This document shows, one piece after another, positions 49,886 through 58,664 of a DNA stretch of 64,000 bases (positions are counted from its first letter, which is position 1; each line of letters opens with the position of its first letter). The position numbers were made by a program, and so were the translations under genes. The stretch lies in NCBI RefSeq assembly GCF_900105415.1, contig NZ_FNSM01000001.1, positions 4,818,501 to 4,882,500 on the forward strand. Reading direction: 5' to 3'. The notes under the pieces were generated by a model that worked only from the letters and a program-made list of their open reading frames with translations, did not search any database and was not told the DNA's origin. Source of the DNA: Streptomyces sp. TLI_105. GTDB lineage: Bacteria; Actinomycetota; Actinomycetes; Streptomycetales; Streptomycetaceae.

Positions 49886-51640
49886 CTACACCCAGGTGTC
49901 CAGCCACATCCGGGCCCGCCAGCTGTCCATCGGAATGGGGGTCCCGGTGTAGATGGGCCAGAAGTAGATGAAATTCCAGACGATGAGCAGGACGAGACAT
50001 CCCGCCGCCACCGCGCCGAATGTCCGGCGTCTTTCCGATGAACCGCGGGGGCCGATGAGCGCGCCCAGCATCATGGTCACCGCCAGGCACAGGAAAGGCA
50101 CGAAGACGACCGCGTAGAAAAGGAAGATGGTGCGTTCCTGGTAAAGGAACCAGGGGAGCCAGCCGGCCGCGATGCCGCAGGCGATCGCGCCCGCGCGCCA
50201 GTCGCGGCGGAAGGCCCAGCGCCACAGGACGTACAGGATCGCGAAGCAGGCCGCCCACCACAGGAGAGGGGTGCCGAGGGCCAGGACCTCCTGGGCGCAC
50301 TTCTCGGTCGCGGTCGCCGGGCAGCCGTTCGTGCCGGGGGCGGGGGACTCGTAGAAGTACGAGACGGGACGGCCGAGGACGATCCAGGACCAGGGGTTCG
50401 ACTGGTAGGTGTGCGGCGAGGTGAGGCCGACGTGGAAGGTGTACACCTCGGACTCGTAGTGCCAGAGGCTGCGCAGCCAGTCCGGGAGCCAGCCCCACGT
50501 CCCGCCGCCGACCGCCTTGTCGTGGTCGGTGGCCCAGTGGCGGAAGTAGCCCTTGTCGCTGACCAGCCAGCCGGTCCAGGTCGCCAGGTACGTCGCGATC
50601 GCCACCGGCACCACCGACACGAACGCCGGCAGCAGGTCCTTCTTGATCACCGCGAGGTACGGGCGGACGGCGCCGGCCGTGCGGCGGCCGCCGACGTCCC
50701 ACAGGACGGTCAGCAGACCGAAGCCGACCATCACGTACAGGCCGTTCCACTTGGTCGCCGCCGCGAGGCCGAGGGACACGCCGGCCGCGAGCCGCCACGG
50801 CCGCCAGCCCAGGCGCAGCGCCTCCGCGATCTCCGCGTCCGGCCGCAGCACCCCCTCCTCGTCCTCCGGCAGCGCCGCCGCGAGCCGCGCCCGCGTCCGG
50901 TCCCGGTCCAGCACGAGGCAGCCGAAGGCGGCGAGCACGAAGAACATCAGCACCTGGTCGAGGAGCGCGGTGCGGCTCATCACGAAGTGCAGTCCGTCGA
51001 CGGCGAGCAGCAGGCCCGCCAGGCAGCCGAGGAACGTCGAGCGGAAGAGGCGCCGCCCGATCCGGCACAGCATCAGCACCGACAGGGTGCCGAGCAGCGC
51101 CACCATGAAGCGCCAGCCGAAGGGCTCGAAGCCGAAGAGCTTCTCGCCGACGCCGATCACCCATTTGCCCATCGGCGGATGGACGACGTACCCCGGGTCG
51201 GTCGGGATCAGGACCGACCCCGGGTCCTTCAGGATCGTCTTGTCGATGTCCTTCGGCCAGGCCCCCTCGTACCCCTGGTTGATCAGGGCCCAGGAGTCCT
51301 TGGCGTAGTACGTCTCGTCGAATATCACCGCGTGCGGCTTGCCCAGGTTCCAGAACCGCAGCAGGCCCGCGACCGCCGTGACCAGCAGCGGACCGCCCCA
51401 GGCGAGGAGCCGCCACAGCCGCTCGGCGCCGCCGGGGCCGATGCCGAGCAGCGACCACGTCCGGGCGGAGGGCCGGGTGTACGAGGGGACGAGCCGCTCG
51501 CGCAGCCCGATGGGCGCGGTGTCCGGGGCCGGCGGCGCGTAGCCGAAGCGCCGCAGCCTGAGCTGCCAGGAAGAGGGCTCTGCCACGGGCGCCGCCATGG
51601 GGTGCTGGCCCTCCAGGGCCTCGGGTGCGGTACTGGTCAC
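49886..51640 (-). CDS. Dolichyl-phosphate-mannose-protein mannosyltransferase (PMT, GT39)
   Basis: A 584-residue polytopic enzyme that transfers mannose from polyprenyl-phosphate-mannose to Ser/Thr of secreted proteins. The first outer loop has IFDETYYAKDSW with the catalytic Asp-Glu. VVHPPMGKWVIGVGEKLFGFEPFGWR, ATKWNGLYV, YQSNPWSWIVLGRPV and the late YLYQERTIFLFY-like sequences match bacterial Pmt. About eleven helices are present. The start is GTG at 51640, divergent from rsmI with 61 bases between. In S. coelicolor Pmt is required for phage phiC31 infection and affects beta-lactam resistance, which fits its position beside a PBP gene. Confidence 0.93.
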   Translation of the reverse strand: MTSTAPEALEGQHPMAAPVAEPSSWQLRLRRFGYAPPAPDTAPIGLRERLVPSYTRPSARTWSLLGIGPGGAERLWRLLAWGGPLLVTAVAGLLRFWNLGKPHAVIFDETYYAKDSWALINQGYEGAWPKDIDKTILKDPGSVLIPTDPGYVVHPPMGKWVIGVGEKLFGFEPFGWRFMVALLGTLSVLMLCRIGRRLFRSTFLGCLAGLLLAVDGLHFVMSRTALLDQVLMFFVLAAFGCLVLDRDRTRARLAAALPEDEEGVLRPDAEIAEALRLGWRPWRLAAGVSLGLAAATKWNGLYVMVGFGLLTVLWDVGGRRTAGAVRPYLAVIKKDLLPAFVSVVPVAIATYLATWTGWLVSDKGYFRHWATDHDKAVGGGTWGWLPDWLRSLWHYESEVYTFHVGLTSPHTYQSNPWSWIVLGRPVSYFYESPAPGTNGCPATATEKCAQEVLALGTPLLWWAACFAILYVLWRWAFRRDWRAGAIACGIAAGWLPWFLYQERTIFLFYAVVFVPFLCLAVTMMLGALIGPRGSSERRRTFGAVAAGCLVLLIVWNFIYFWPIYTGTPIPMDSWRARMWLDTWV

Positions 51641-51701
51641 CGCGCCATCGTAGGGAACGCGCCTGTGCGAGTCGCCTGTCCGGGCTGGGAGGATGTCCCG
51701 T

Positions 51702-52580
51702 GTGACAGGAACGCTGGTACTCGCAGGGACCCCCATCGGTGACATCGCGGACGCCCCGCCCCGGCTCGCCACCGAACTGCAGAGCGCGGACATCGTGGCC
51801 GCCGAGGACACCCGGAGGCTGCGCGGCCTCACCCGGGCGCTCGGCGTCCACACCACGGGCCGGGTCGTCTCGTACTTCGAGGGCAACGAGTCCGCCCGTA
51901 CGCCCGAGCTGGTCGAGGCGCTGGTCGGCGGCGCGCGGGTGCTGCTCGTGACCGACGCGGGCATGCCGTCCGTCTCGGACCCCGGCTACCGGCTCGTCGC
52001 CGCCGCCGTCGAGCAGGACATCAAGGTGACGGCCGTCCCCGGCCCGTCCGCCGTGCTCACCGCGCTCGCCCTCTCCGGCCTCCCCGTGGACCGCTTCTGC
52101 TTCGAGGGCTTCCTGCCCAGGAAGGCCGGCGAGCGGCTCGGACGTCTGCGCGAGGTCGCGGACGAGCGGAGGACGCTCGTGTACTTCGAGGCCCCGCACC
52201 GGCTCGACGACACCCTCGCCGCGATGGCCGAGGTCTTCGGCGCCGAGCGCCGGGCCGCCGTCTGCCGGGAGCTGACCAAGACGTACGAGGAGGTCAAGCG
52301 CGGCCCGCTCGGTGAGCTCGCGGAATGGGCGAAGGACGGCGTACGGGGCGAGATCACCGTCGTCGTCGAGGGCGCCCCGGAGACCGGGCCCGCCGAGCTC
52401 GACGCGGAGGAGCTGGTGCGCAGGGTGCGGGTGCGCGAGGAGGCGGGGGAGCGCCGCAAGGAGGCGATCGCCGCCGTCGCGGCCGAGGCGGGACTTCCCA
52501 AGCGGGAGGTGTTCGATGCCGTGGTCGCGGCAAAGAATGCGGAGGCGTCAGGCCCTGGAAAAGGTAAAGAGCTAACCTGA
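51702..52580 (+). CDS. rsmI: 16S rRNA (cytidine(1402)-2'-O)-methyltransferase
   Basis: A 292-residue SAM-dependent methylase that modifies C1402 in the ribosomal P site. Motifs: GTLVLAGTPIGDIADAPPRL, AAEDTRRLRGL, SYFEGNE, LVTDAGMPSVSDPGYRLV and FEGFLPRKAGER. The C-terminus carries the RsmI HTH-like tail (RRKEAIAAVAAEAGLPKREVFDAVV). The GTG at 51702 has GGGAGG seven bases upstream, while the ATG at 51693 falls too close to that site, so the GTG is chosen. Confidence 0.95.
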   Translation: MTGTLVLAGTPIGDIADAPPRLATELQSADIVAAEDTRRLRGLTRALGVHTTGRVVSYFEGNESARTPELVEALVGGARVLLVTDAGMPSVSDPGYRLVAAAVEQDIKVTAVPGPSAVLTALALSGLPVDRFCFEGFLPRKAGERLGRLREVADERRTLVYFEAPHRLDDTLAAMAEVFGAERRAAVCRELTKTYEEVKRGPLGELAEWAKDGVRGEITVVVEGAPETGPAELDAEELVRRVRVREEAGERRKEAIAAVAAEAGLPKREVFDAVVAAKNAEASGPGKGKELT

Positions 52581-52692
52581 AAGGCAAAGCCGAAACCGGC
52601 GCCGGGACTCTTCCTTGGGCGCTTGGCAAGGGAAGAGCCAAAAGCCTTCCATGGTTCGTTCCCCGCTGATGCGCTCCGGCCCGAAAAGGCGT

Positions 52693-52706
52693 CCACTGAT
52701 CAGTGG
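52693..52706. promoter_or_regulatory. Perfect 14-bp palindrome at the start of the zinc-ribbon gene
   Basis: CCACTGATCAGTGG is fully self-complementary and lies immediately before the ribosome site (GAGAGGAG) of the next gene. It could be an operator or an RNA hairpin affecting translation. A larger hairpin (CTCTTCC-TTG with CAA-GGGAAGAG, about 52607-52636) lies upstream, likely the rsmI terminator. Confidence 0.5.
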
Positions 52707-52718
52707 AGAGGAGCTGGC

Positions 52719-53138
52719 ATGAGCGAGATCACCGGCACCGGCATATCCGTCGCCCATGAGGCGTACGCCTTCGCCTGCATGCGCTGTGGATACGGCTGGG
52801 AGCAGGCGTACGACATCGAGCACCACGTCGACGCCGCCGGCCAGGAATTCGTCGTCTACAAGGCCGAGGGAGAGCGGGTACCGTCCCCGCTGTCCAGCCC
52901 CACCTGCATGAACTGCGGCGGCCACGTCGTCCGCATCATGCGCGCGGGGCAGGTGTCGTCGGTGCTCGACCTGGTCGCCGCGACCGAGAAGCACCAACAC
53001 GGGGCGCGGGCGACGAAGCCCGTCTCACCGGCCGGCCCCATCGGCCAGGAACTGACCGAGGACACTCCAGAGAAGCCGCCGGTACCGCACCACTGGCACC
53101 TGTCGGACCTCTTCCACCCCTTCCGGCGTCACCAGTAG
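52719..53138 (+). CDS. Zinc-ribbon protein, conserved in Streptomyces, unknown function
   Basis: A 139-residue protein with two paired-cysteine motifs, CMRCGYGW near residue 20 and CMNCGGH near residue 66, which together should bind one zinc. A C-terminal segment is rich in Pro and His (PPVPHHWHLSDLFHPFRRH). No enzymatic motif is seen. The ATG at 52719 has GGAGAGGAG nine bases upstream. It lies between rsmI and tatD on the same strand and the palindrome upstream suggests separate control. Confidence 0.75.
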   Translation: MSEITGTGISVAHEAYAFACMRCGYGWEQAYDIEHHVDAAGQEFVVYKAEGERVPSPLSSPTCMNCGGHVVRIMRAGQVSSVLDLVAATEKHQHGARATKPVSPAGPIGQELTEDTPEKPPVPHHWHLSDLFHPFRRHQ

Positions 53139-53178
53139 GCCACACGGAGGCACTCGTGGTCCTCGTACGATCGGGACC

Positions 53179-54048
53179 ATGAGTGCCAAGGACGCCCCGC
53201 CGCCGCTGCCCGAGCCCCTCCTCGTGGAGGTCGCGGACTCGCACACCCACATGGACCTGCAGTCCGGGACCGTCGAGGAGGCCCTGATCAAGGCCGCCGC
53301 CGTCGGCGTGACCACGGTCGTCCAGGTCGGCTGCGACGTGAAGGGCTCGCAGTGGGCCGCCGAGACGGCCGCCGCCCACGAGAACGTGCACGCGGCCGTC
53401 GCGCTGCACCCCAACGAGGCCCCCAGGATCGTCCTCGGCGATCCCGACGGCTGGTCGCGCCAGGGCGCCCGTCAGGGCGGCGGCGACGCCGCCCTCGACG
53501 ACGCGCTCACCGAGATCGACCGGCTCGCCGCACTGCCGCACGTCCGCGGGGTCGGCGAGACCGGCCTCGACTTCTTCCGCACCGGACCCGAGGGCATCGC
53601 CGCGCAGGAGCGTTCCTTCCGCGCCCACATCGAGATCGCCAAGCGGCACGGCAAGGCCCTCGTCATCCACGACCGGGAGGCCCACGCCGACGTGCTCCGC
53701 GTCCTGGACGAGGAGGGCGCCCCCGAGCGGACCGTCTTCCACTGCTACTCCGGCGACGCGGAGATGGCCGAGATCTGCGCCGCCAAGGGCTACTACATGT
53801 CCTTCGCCGGCAACGTCACCTTCAAGAACGCCCAGCCGCTGCGGGACGCCCTCGCGATCGCCCCGCTGGAGCTGGTCCTCGTCGAGACCGACGCCCCCTT
53901 CCTCACCCCCGCGCCCTTCCGGGGCCGCCCGAACGCCCCGTACCTGATCCCGGTCACCGTGCGGGCCATGGCGGAGGTCCGCGGCATCGGGGAGAACGAG
54001 CTGGCCGAGGCGATCGCCGTGAACACGGCCCGCGCCTTCGATTACTGA
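53179..54048 (+). CDS. tatD: TatD family metal-dependent deoxyribonuclease/hydrolase
   Basis: A 289-residue TIM-barrel hydrolase. Metal ligands are visible in DSHTHMD, GETGLDFFR, IHDREAH, HCYSGD and ETDAPFL. TatD proteins act as 3'-5' DNA exonucleases in repair and quality control. The ATG at 53179 has TACGAT seven bases upstream and no Shine-Dalgarno, suggesting a leaderless mRNA. The tatD-rpfB-rsmA-ispE order is the same as in M. tuberculosis. Confidence 0.94.
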   Translation: MSAKDAPPPLPEPLLVEVADSHTHMDLQSGTVEEALIKAAAVGVTTVVQVGCDVKGSQWAAETAAAHENVHAAVALHPNEAPRIVLGDPDGWSRQGARQGGGDAALDDALTEIDRLAALPHVRGVGETGLDFFRTGPEGIAAQERSFRAHIEIAKRHGKALVIHDREAHADVLRVLDEEGAPERTVFHCYSGDAEMAEICAAKGYYMSFAGNVTFKNAQPLRDALAIAPLELVLVETDAPFLTPAPFRGRPNAPYLIPVTVRAMAEVRGIGENELAEAIAVNTARAFDY

Positions 54049-54120
54049 TGCATAACAGTTACGTGCAGTAGTCGGGTCGTCGTGGAGCGTGACCGGGGTC
54101 GGGGCTAGGGTCCCGGCCTC

Positions 54121-55425
54121 GTGAGCACTTCCCAGGGCAGTCACCGAGCCGGACGGCGGGCGGCGGGCACCACCCTGCCCCTGCACGAGCAGCCGACGAT
54201 GGCGGCGCCCCTCGTCGTCCCCGCCTCCCCCGCGCCCGGCCCCGCCCCCGGCACCGTCCCCGGGCAGGGCTCCCGGGCCGGAGCCCGCCGCGCCTCCCGC
54301 CGCCGCAAGGCCCCCGGGGGCGCCGGGACCGCCGCGGAAGGGCTGCGGAGGCTCGTCCCGCAGGCCCTCGTCGTCGCCTTCCTGGCAGGCGGCACCAGCG
54401 CCTTCGTCGCCGACGACAAGGCCGTCGAGCTCACCGTCGACGGCGTCCCGCGCACCCTCCACACCTTCGCCGACGACGTCGCCGAGCTCCTCGCCGACGA
54501 GGGCGTCGCCGTCGGCGAGCACGACATCGTCGCCCCCGGCCCCACCGAGGCCCTGGCCGACGGCGACGACATCGTCGTCCGGTACGGGCGGCCGGTCTCC
54601 CTCACCGTCGACGGACACCGCCACCGGGTGTGGACGACCGCCGGGACCGTCGAGGGGGCGCTGCGCCAGCTCGGGGTCCGCGCGGAGGGCGCCTACCTCT
54701 CGGTCTCCCGCGGCGCCGTGATCTCCCGCCAGGGCCTCGCCCTCGACGTCCGCACCGAGCGGGCCGTCACCTTCCTGGCCGACGGGCGCGAGCGGACCGT
54801 CCGCACGAACGCCGCCACCGTCCGGGAGGCCCTCGCCGAGGCCGGGATCACGCTCTCCGGACAGGACACCACCTCCGTGCCGGCCGGCTCCTTCCCCCGC
54901 GACGGCCAGACCGTGAACGTGCTGCGCATCACCGGCTCCCGGCAGGTGCGGGAGGAGTCCGTCCCGTACGCCGTCGAGCAGGTCCGCGACCCCGTGCTCT
55001 TCGCCGGCACCGAGGTCGTCGAACGGCAGGGCGCCCCGGGCGTCCGCCGCGTCACGTACAGCCTGCGCACGGTCAACGGCGTCAAGGAACGGCCCCGCAG
55101 GACCGGCGAGGAGATCGTCCGCGAACCCGTCAGCCGCAAGGTCCGGATCGGCACCCGGCCGCTGCCCACCTCCGTCGCCGGCGCCGACGGCCTCGACTGG
55201 GGCGCGCTCGCCGCCTGCGAGTCCGGCGGCCGCCCGAACGCGGTCGACCCCTCGGGGACGTACGGCGGGCTCTACCAGTTCGACCCCGGCACCTGGCACG
55301 CCCTCGGAGGCACCGGCACCGCCCAGAACGCGCCCGCCGCCGAGCAGACGTTCCGCGCGAAGAAGCTGTACGTGCAGCGGGGCGCGAGCCCCTGGCCCCA
55401 CTGCGGACGCCGGCTGTACCGGTGA
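54121..55425 (+). CDS. rpfB: Resuscitation-promoting factor RpfB-like cell-wall lytic enzyme
   Basis: A 434-residue secreted or membrane-anchored muralytic protein that helps spores or dormant cells regrow. A long basic/Pro-rich start precedes a signal helix (ALVVAFLAGGTSAFVAD, near 85-100). Three DUF348 repeats follow (VELTVDGVPRTLHTFADDVAELLADEGV; VSLTVDGHRHRVWTTAGTVEGALRQLGV; AVTFLADGRERTVRTNAATVREALAEAGI). A G5 domain comes next, then a C-terminal Rpf domain (DWGALAACESGGRPNAVDPSGTYGGLYQFDPGTW) with the catalytic Glu in ACESGG. TAGGGT lies nine bases before the GTG. The stop codon lies inside the first copy of a repeat that continues into rsmA. Confidence 0.93.
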   Translation: MSTSQGSHRAGRRAAGTTLPLHEQPTMAAPLVVPASPAPGPAPGTVPGQGSRAGARRASRRRKAPGGAGTAAEGLRRLVPQALVVAFLAGGTSAFVADDKAVELTVDGVPRTLHTFADDVAELLADEGVAVGEHDIVAPGPTEALADGDDIVVRYGRPVSLTVDGHRHRVWTTAGTVEGALRQLGVRAEGAYLSVSRGAVISRQGLALDVRTERAVTFLADGRERTVRTNAATVREALAEAGITLSGQDTTSVPAGSFPRDGQTVNVLRITGSRQVREESVPYAVEQVRDPVLFAGTEVVERQGAPGVRRVTYSLRTVNGVKERPRRTGEEIVREPVSRKVRIGTRPLPTSVAGADGLDWGALAACESGGRPNAVDPSGTYGGLYQFDPGTWHALGGTGTAQNAPAAEQTFRAKKLYVQRGASPWPHCGRRLYR

Positions 55426-55559
55426 GCCGGGGGCCGGGCGGGGCCGTACCGGTGAGCCCGGGGCCGGACCGGTGAGCCGTGGGCCGGCCGCACCGGGCGG
55501 GGCCGGACCGGTGAGCCGTAGGTCGGCCCTACCGGGGCCCCGTAGGCTGTACCGGTGAG
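55413..55559. repeat. Short repeats joining the rpfB stop and rsmA start
   Basis: TACCGGTGAG or GACCGGTGAG occurs five times, at 55417, 55447, 55467, 55506 and 55550. The first copy contains the rpfB TGA and the last contains the rsmA GTG. The 16-base block GGCTGTACCGGTGAGC is identical at both gene ends. The repeats between are separated by GC-rich GGGCCGG spacers. Confidence 0.9.
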
Positions 55560-56439
55560 CACCACCACCGGCCCCGAAAGCCCCGACGCCCTCCTCGGCC
55601 CCGCCGACATCCGTGAGCTGGCCGCCGCCCTCGGCGTGCGCCCCACGAAGCAGAAGGGCCAGAACTTCGTCATCGACGCCAACACCGTCCGGCGGATCGT
55701 CCGCACGGCCGGGGTGCGGCCCGAGGACGTGGTCGTGGAGGTGGGCCCCGGGCTCGGCTCCCTCACCCTGGCCCTCCTGGAGGCCGCCGACCGCGTGACG
55801 GCCGTCGAGATCGACGACGTGCTCGCCGCCGCGCTGCCCGCGACGATCGCCGCCCGGATGCCCGCCCGCGCGGACCGCTTCGCGCTCGTCCACTCCGACG
55901 CGATGCACGTCGAGGAGCTCCCGGGCCCGCCGCCCACCGCGCTCGTCGCGAACCTGCCGTACAACGTGGCCGTGCCCGTCCTGCTCCACATGCTGGAGCG
56001 GTTCCCGACCATCGAGCGGACCCTCGTCATGGTCCAGGCCGAGGTCGCCGACCGGCTCGCAGCCAAGCCGGGGAACAAGGTGTACGGGGTCCCCTCCGTC
56101 AAGGCCAACTGGTACGCGGAGGTCAAGCGCGCCGGCGCCATCGGCCGCAACGTCTTCTGGCCCGCGCCGAACGTCGACTCCGGCCTCGTCTCCCTCGTCC
56201 GCCGCACCGAACCCCTCCCGACCACCGCGAGCCGCCGGGAGGTCTTCGCGGCCGTCGACGCGGCCTTCGCACAGCGCCGCAAGACCCTGCGCGCGGCCCT
56301 CGCGACCTGGGCGGGCTCGCCCGCGGCCGCGGAGGAGGCCCTGGTGAAGGCCGGGATCTCGCCGCAGGCGCGGGGCGAGTCGCTGACGGTGGAGGAGTTC
56401 GCGCGGATCGCGGAGAACAAGCCGGAGGCGACGGCATGA
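55555..56439 (+). CDS. rsmA: 16S rRNA (adenine(1518)-N6/adenine(1519)-N6)-dimethyltransferase
   Basis: A 294-residue KsgA/RsmA. It dimethylates two adjacent adenines in helix 45 of 16S rRNA during 30S maturation. Motifs: [37 protein letters not shown] (SAM binding) and [18 protein letters not shown] (NLPY catalytic). [38 protein letters not shown] also fits. The GTG at 55555 has TAGGCT six bases upstream and no Shine-Dalgarno. Its stop overlaps the ispE ATG. Confidence 0.96.
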   Translation: MSTTTGPESPDALLGPADIRELAAALGVRPTKQKGQNFVIDANTVRRIVRTAGVRPEDVVVEVGPGLGSLTLALLEAADRVTAVEIDDVLAAALPATIAARMPARADRFALVHSDAMHVEELPGPPPTALVANLPYNVAVPVLLHMLERFPTIERTLVMVQAEVADRLAAKPGNKVYGVPSVKANWYAEVKRAGAIGRNVFWPAPNVDSGLVSLVRRTEPLPTTASRREVFAAVDAAFAQRRKTLRAALATWAGSPAAAEEALVKAGISPQARGESLTVEEFARIAENKPEATA

Positions 56440-57338
56440 GCGGCGTGACCGTACGGGTTCCCGCCAAGGTCAACGTGCAGCTCGCCGTCGGCGCGGCCCG
56501 CCCCGACGGCTTCCACGACCTGGCGAACGTCTTCCTCGCCGTCTCCCTGTACGACGAGGTGACCGCCACCCCCGCCGACGGACTGACGGTCACCTGCGAG
56601 GGCCCGGACGCCGACAAGGTGCCGCTGGACCGCACCAACCTGGCCGCGCGCGCCGCCGAGCTCCTCGCCGCCCGGCACGGCATCGCCCCCGACGTGCACC
56701 TGCACATCGAGAAGGACATCCCCGTCGCCGGCGGCATGGCCGGCGGCAGCGCGGACGGCGCGGGCGCGCTGCTCGCGTGCGACGCGCTCTGGGGGCTGGA
56801 CACGCCCCGTGACGTGCTCCTGGAGATCTGCGCGGAACTCGGCTCCGACGTGCCGTTCAGCCTCGTCGGCGGGGCGGCGCTCGGCACCGGGCGCGGCGAG
56901 AAGCTGACGGAGCTGCCGGTCGGCGGCACCTTCCACTGGGTGTTCGCCGTCGCCGACGGCGGGCTCTCGACCCCGGTGGTGTTCGGCGAGTTCGACCGCC
57001 TCGCCGAGGGCGTCGACATTCCCGAGCCGGCCGCGTCGCCGGCCCTCCTGGAGGCCCTGGCGACCGGCGACACCACCGCTCTCGCCGCGACCCTCGCCAA
57101 CGACCTCCAGGCCCCGGCGCTCTCCCTGCGCCCCTCGCTCGCCGCGACCCTGAGGGCCGGCACGGACGCGGGCGCCCTCGCGGCCCTGGTCTCCGGCTCG
57201 GGCCCGACGACGGCGTTCCTGGTGAAGGACCAGGAGGCGGCGACCGCGGTCGCCGCCGCCCTCACCGCCTCGGGCACCTGCCGCACGGCCCGCGTGGCGA
57301 CGTCACCGGCACCGGGCGCGGTCGTTCTGCCCGCCTGA
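56436..57338 (+). CDS. ispE: 4-diphosphocytidyl-2-C-methyl-D-erythritol kinase
   Basis: A 300-residue GHMP kinase of the MEP isoprenoid pathway. Motifs: [28 protein letters not shown], the ATP loop [55 protein letters not shown] and the C-terminal [15 protein letters not shown]. It is coupled to rsmA by ATGA. This rsmA-ispE pairing is widespread in actinobacteria. Confidence 0.96.
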   Translation: MSGVTVRVPAKVNVQLAVGAARPDGFHDLANVFLAVSLYDEVTATPADGLTVTCEGPDADKVPLDRTNLAARAAELLAARHGIAPDVHLHIEKDIPVAGGMAGGSADGAGALLACDALWGLDTPRDVLLEICAELGSDVPFSLVGGAALGTGRGEKLTELPVGGTFHWVFAVADGGLSTPVVFGEFDRLAEGVDIPEPAASPALLEALATGDTTALAATLANDLQAPALSLRPSLAATLRAGTDAGALAALVSGSGPTTAFLVKDQEAATAVAAALTASGTCRTARVATSPAPGAVVLPA

Positions 57339-57421
57339 CACCTTCACGCCGGCCGGCGCCTCCCGCTCGCCTGGCGCGGGTGGAGGGAACGGCGGCGCCG
57401 GGCCTTGTCATGGCCGGCCGG

Positions 57422-58399
57422 TCAGAGCTTGTTCCTGGAGACGCGGGCCAGGAGGAGGTTCGGGTCCTTCTTGTTCGCGGGGGCGAAGTAGGACGCGCTG
57501 GGCACGTAGACGGTCTTGGCGCGGATCGCCACCGAGGTCGGGTTGGACAGGCCGCCCGTGGCGGTGAGGACGGTCTTGTGGGTGCCGTCGGGGCGGACGA
57601 GTTCGAGCTTGTTCTCCGTGACCCGCGCGGCCAGGACCGTGTCGCCGTGCCCGGTGAAGGCGAAGTCGTCGATCCCGGTGAGCCCGGTCGCCCTGGTCTG
57701 GATCGGGCCCGCGGACCGGTTCCTCTTGATCGGGATGCGGAGCAGGGTGCTGTGGGCGGAGTTGGACACCCAGACGGCGCCGTCGTGGAGCTTCAGGCCG
57801 TTGGCGCCGTAGGGGAGCTCCTCGGTCGGCTGGAGGGCGTCTCCGGTGGCCCAGACCCTCGCCTCCACCTCTTCGTCCCCGTCCGGCACCGGCGCGCTCC
57901 ACACGACGCCGCGCGCCGAGTCGGCGGCGTACAGGGTCTCGCACCTCTCGTCGAGGGCGAGGCCGTTGGGGAAGCCGTCGACGGGCACCTTCACGATCCG
58001 CCGGGGCGCGCTGCCGTCGGGGCGGACGCGCCAGATGCCGTTCTCGTCCTCGGTGCCGGTGACGTAGTTGACGTACAGGGTGCCGTCATGGGCGCGGGCG
58101 ATGCCCGTGACGAGGGACGACGGCGGGTCGGTCACCGTGGGGAGGGTCGCGACCTCCACCGGCCCGGACCCGTTCCTGCCGACCCGCACCACCTTGTGGG
58201 CGAGGGAGAAGGTCAGGAGGGCGGAGCCGTCGGGCTCCAGGGCGATGTTCTCCGGGGTCTCTCCGTCGGTGAACTTGAAGTGGGCGACGACGCGGGGGTC
58301 GGACACGGTCGGGTCGCCGGCCGACGCCGGGCCGGCGGCGAGCAGGGTGAGGGCCGCGGTGGCGACGGCGACGGCGGCCAGACGGGGGTGTCTCGACAT
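57422..58399 (-). CDS. Secreted ScyD/ScyE-like beta-propeller protein
   Basis: A 325-residue secreted protein. The signal peptide (HPRLAAVAVATAALTLLAAGPASAG) should be cut after the ASA motif near residue 27. The mature part consists of propeller blades resembling SMP-30/NHL-type repeats (PENIALEPDGSALLTF, VTGIARAHDGTLYVNYVTG, PNGLALDERCETLYAADSARGVVW, YGANGLKLHDGAVWVSNSAHSTLLRIPI). The name refers to cyanobacterial scytonemin genes and implies no such function here. The ATG at 58399 has GAGGAGAAG four bases upstream. No catalytic residues can be assigned with confidence. Confidence 0.8.
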   Translation of the reverse strand: MSRHPRLAAVAVATAALTLLAAGPASAGDPTVSDPRVVAHFKFTDGETPENIALEPDGSALLTFSLAHKVVRVGRNGSGPVEVATLPTVTDPPSSLVTGIARAHDGTLYVNYVTGTEDENGIWRVRPDGSAPRRIVKVPVDGFPNGLALDERCETLYAADSARGVVWSAPVPDGDEEVEARVWATGDALQPTEELPYGANGLKLHDGAVWVSNSAHSTLLRIPIKRNRSAGPIQTRATGLTGIDDFAFTGHGDTVLAARVTENKLELVRPDGTHKTVLTATGGLSNPTSVAIRAKTVYVPSASYFAPANKKDPNLLLARVSRNKL

Positions 58400-58664
58400 G
58401 GGCTTCTCCTCGTGGGGGACGCGGGTGACCTGAGGAGAGGCTGGCGGTTCGCCGGCCGGAGAGCGCGGCAGCCGTGGCCGGGAGGTCGCCCACGTGGCCG
58501 ACGCCATGGGGCCGGTTGGCAGCGCGGCGCCGCTCCCGCACGGGACGACGGCCGGCGTCCGGCGGCCCTCTCGTACCGTACGCCCGCCCGGCCGTCCGTA
58601 CTCAGCCGGTGGTTGAGTATCCGCGCCCTGACGGCCGGCCCGGGTGCCGCGGGACCGTACCCGC

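Noticed and set aside
54049..54120. Riboswitch (c-di-AMP, ydaO type) before rpfB, as known upstream of some rpf genes
   Set aside because: Only 72 bases separate the genes and TAGGGT lies nine bases before the GTG, leaving no space for a riboswitch.
52936..55989. Minus-strand open frame across tatD, rpfB and rsmA
   Set aside because: It spans three well-supported plus-strand genes and has no recognisable domain.
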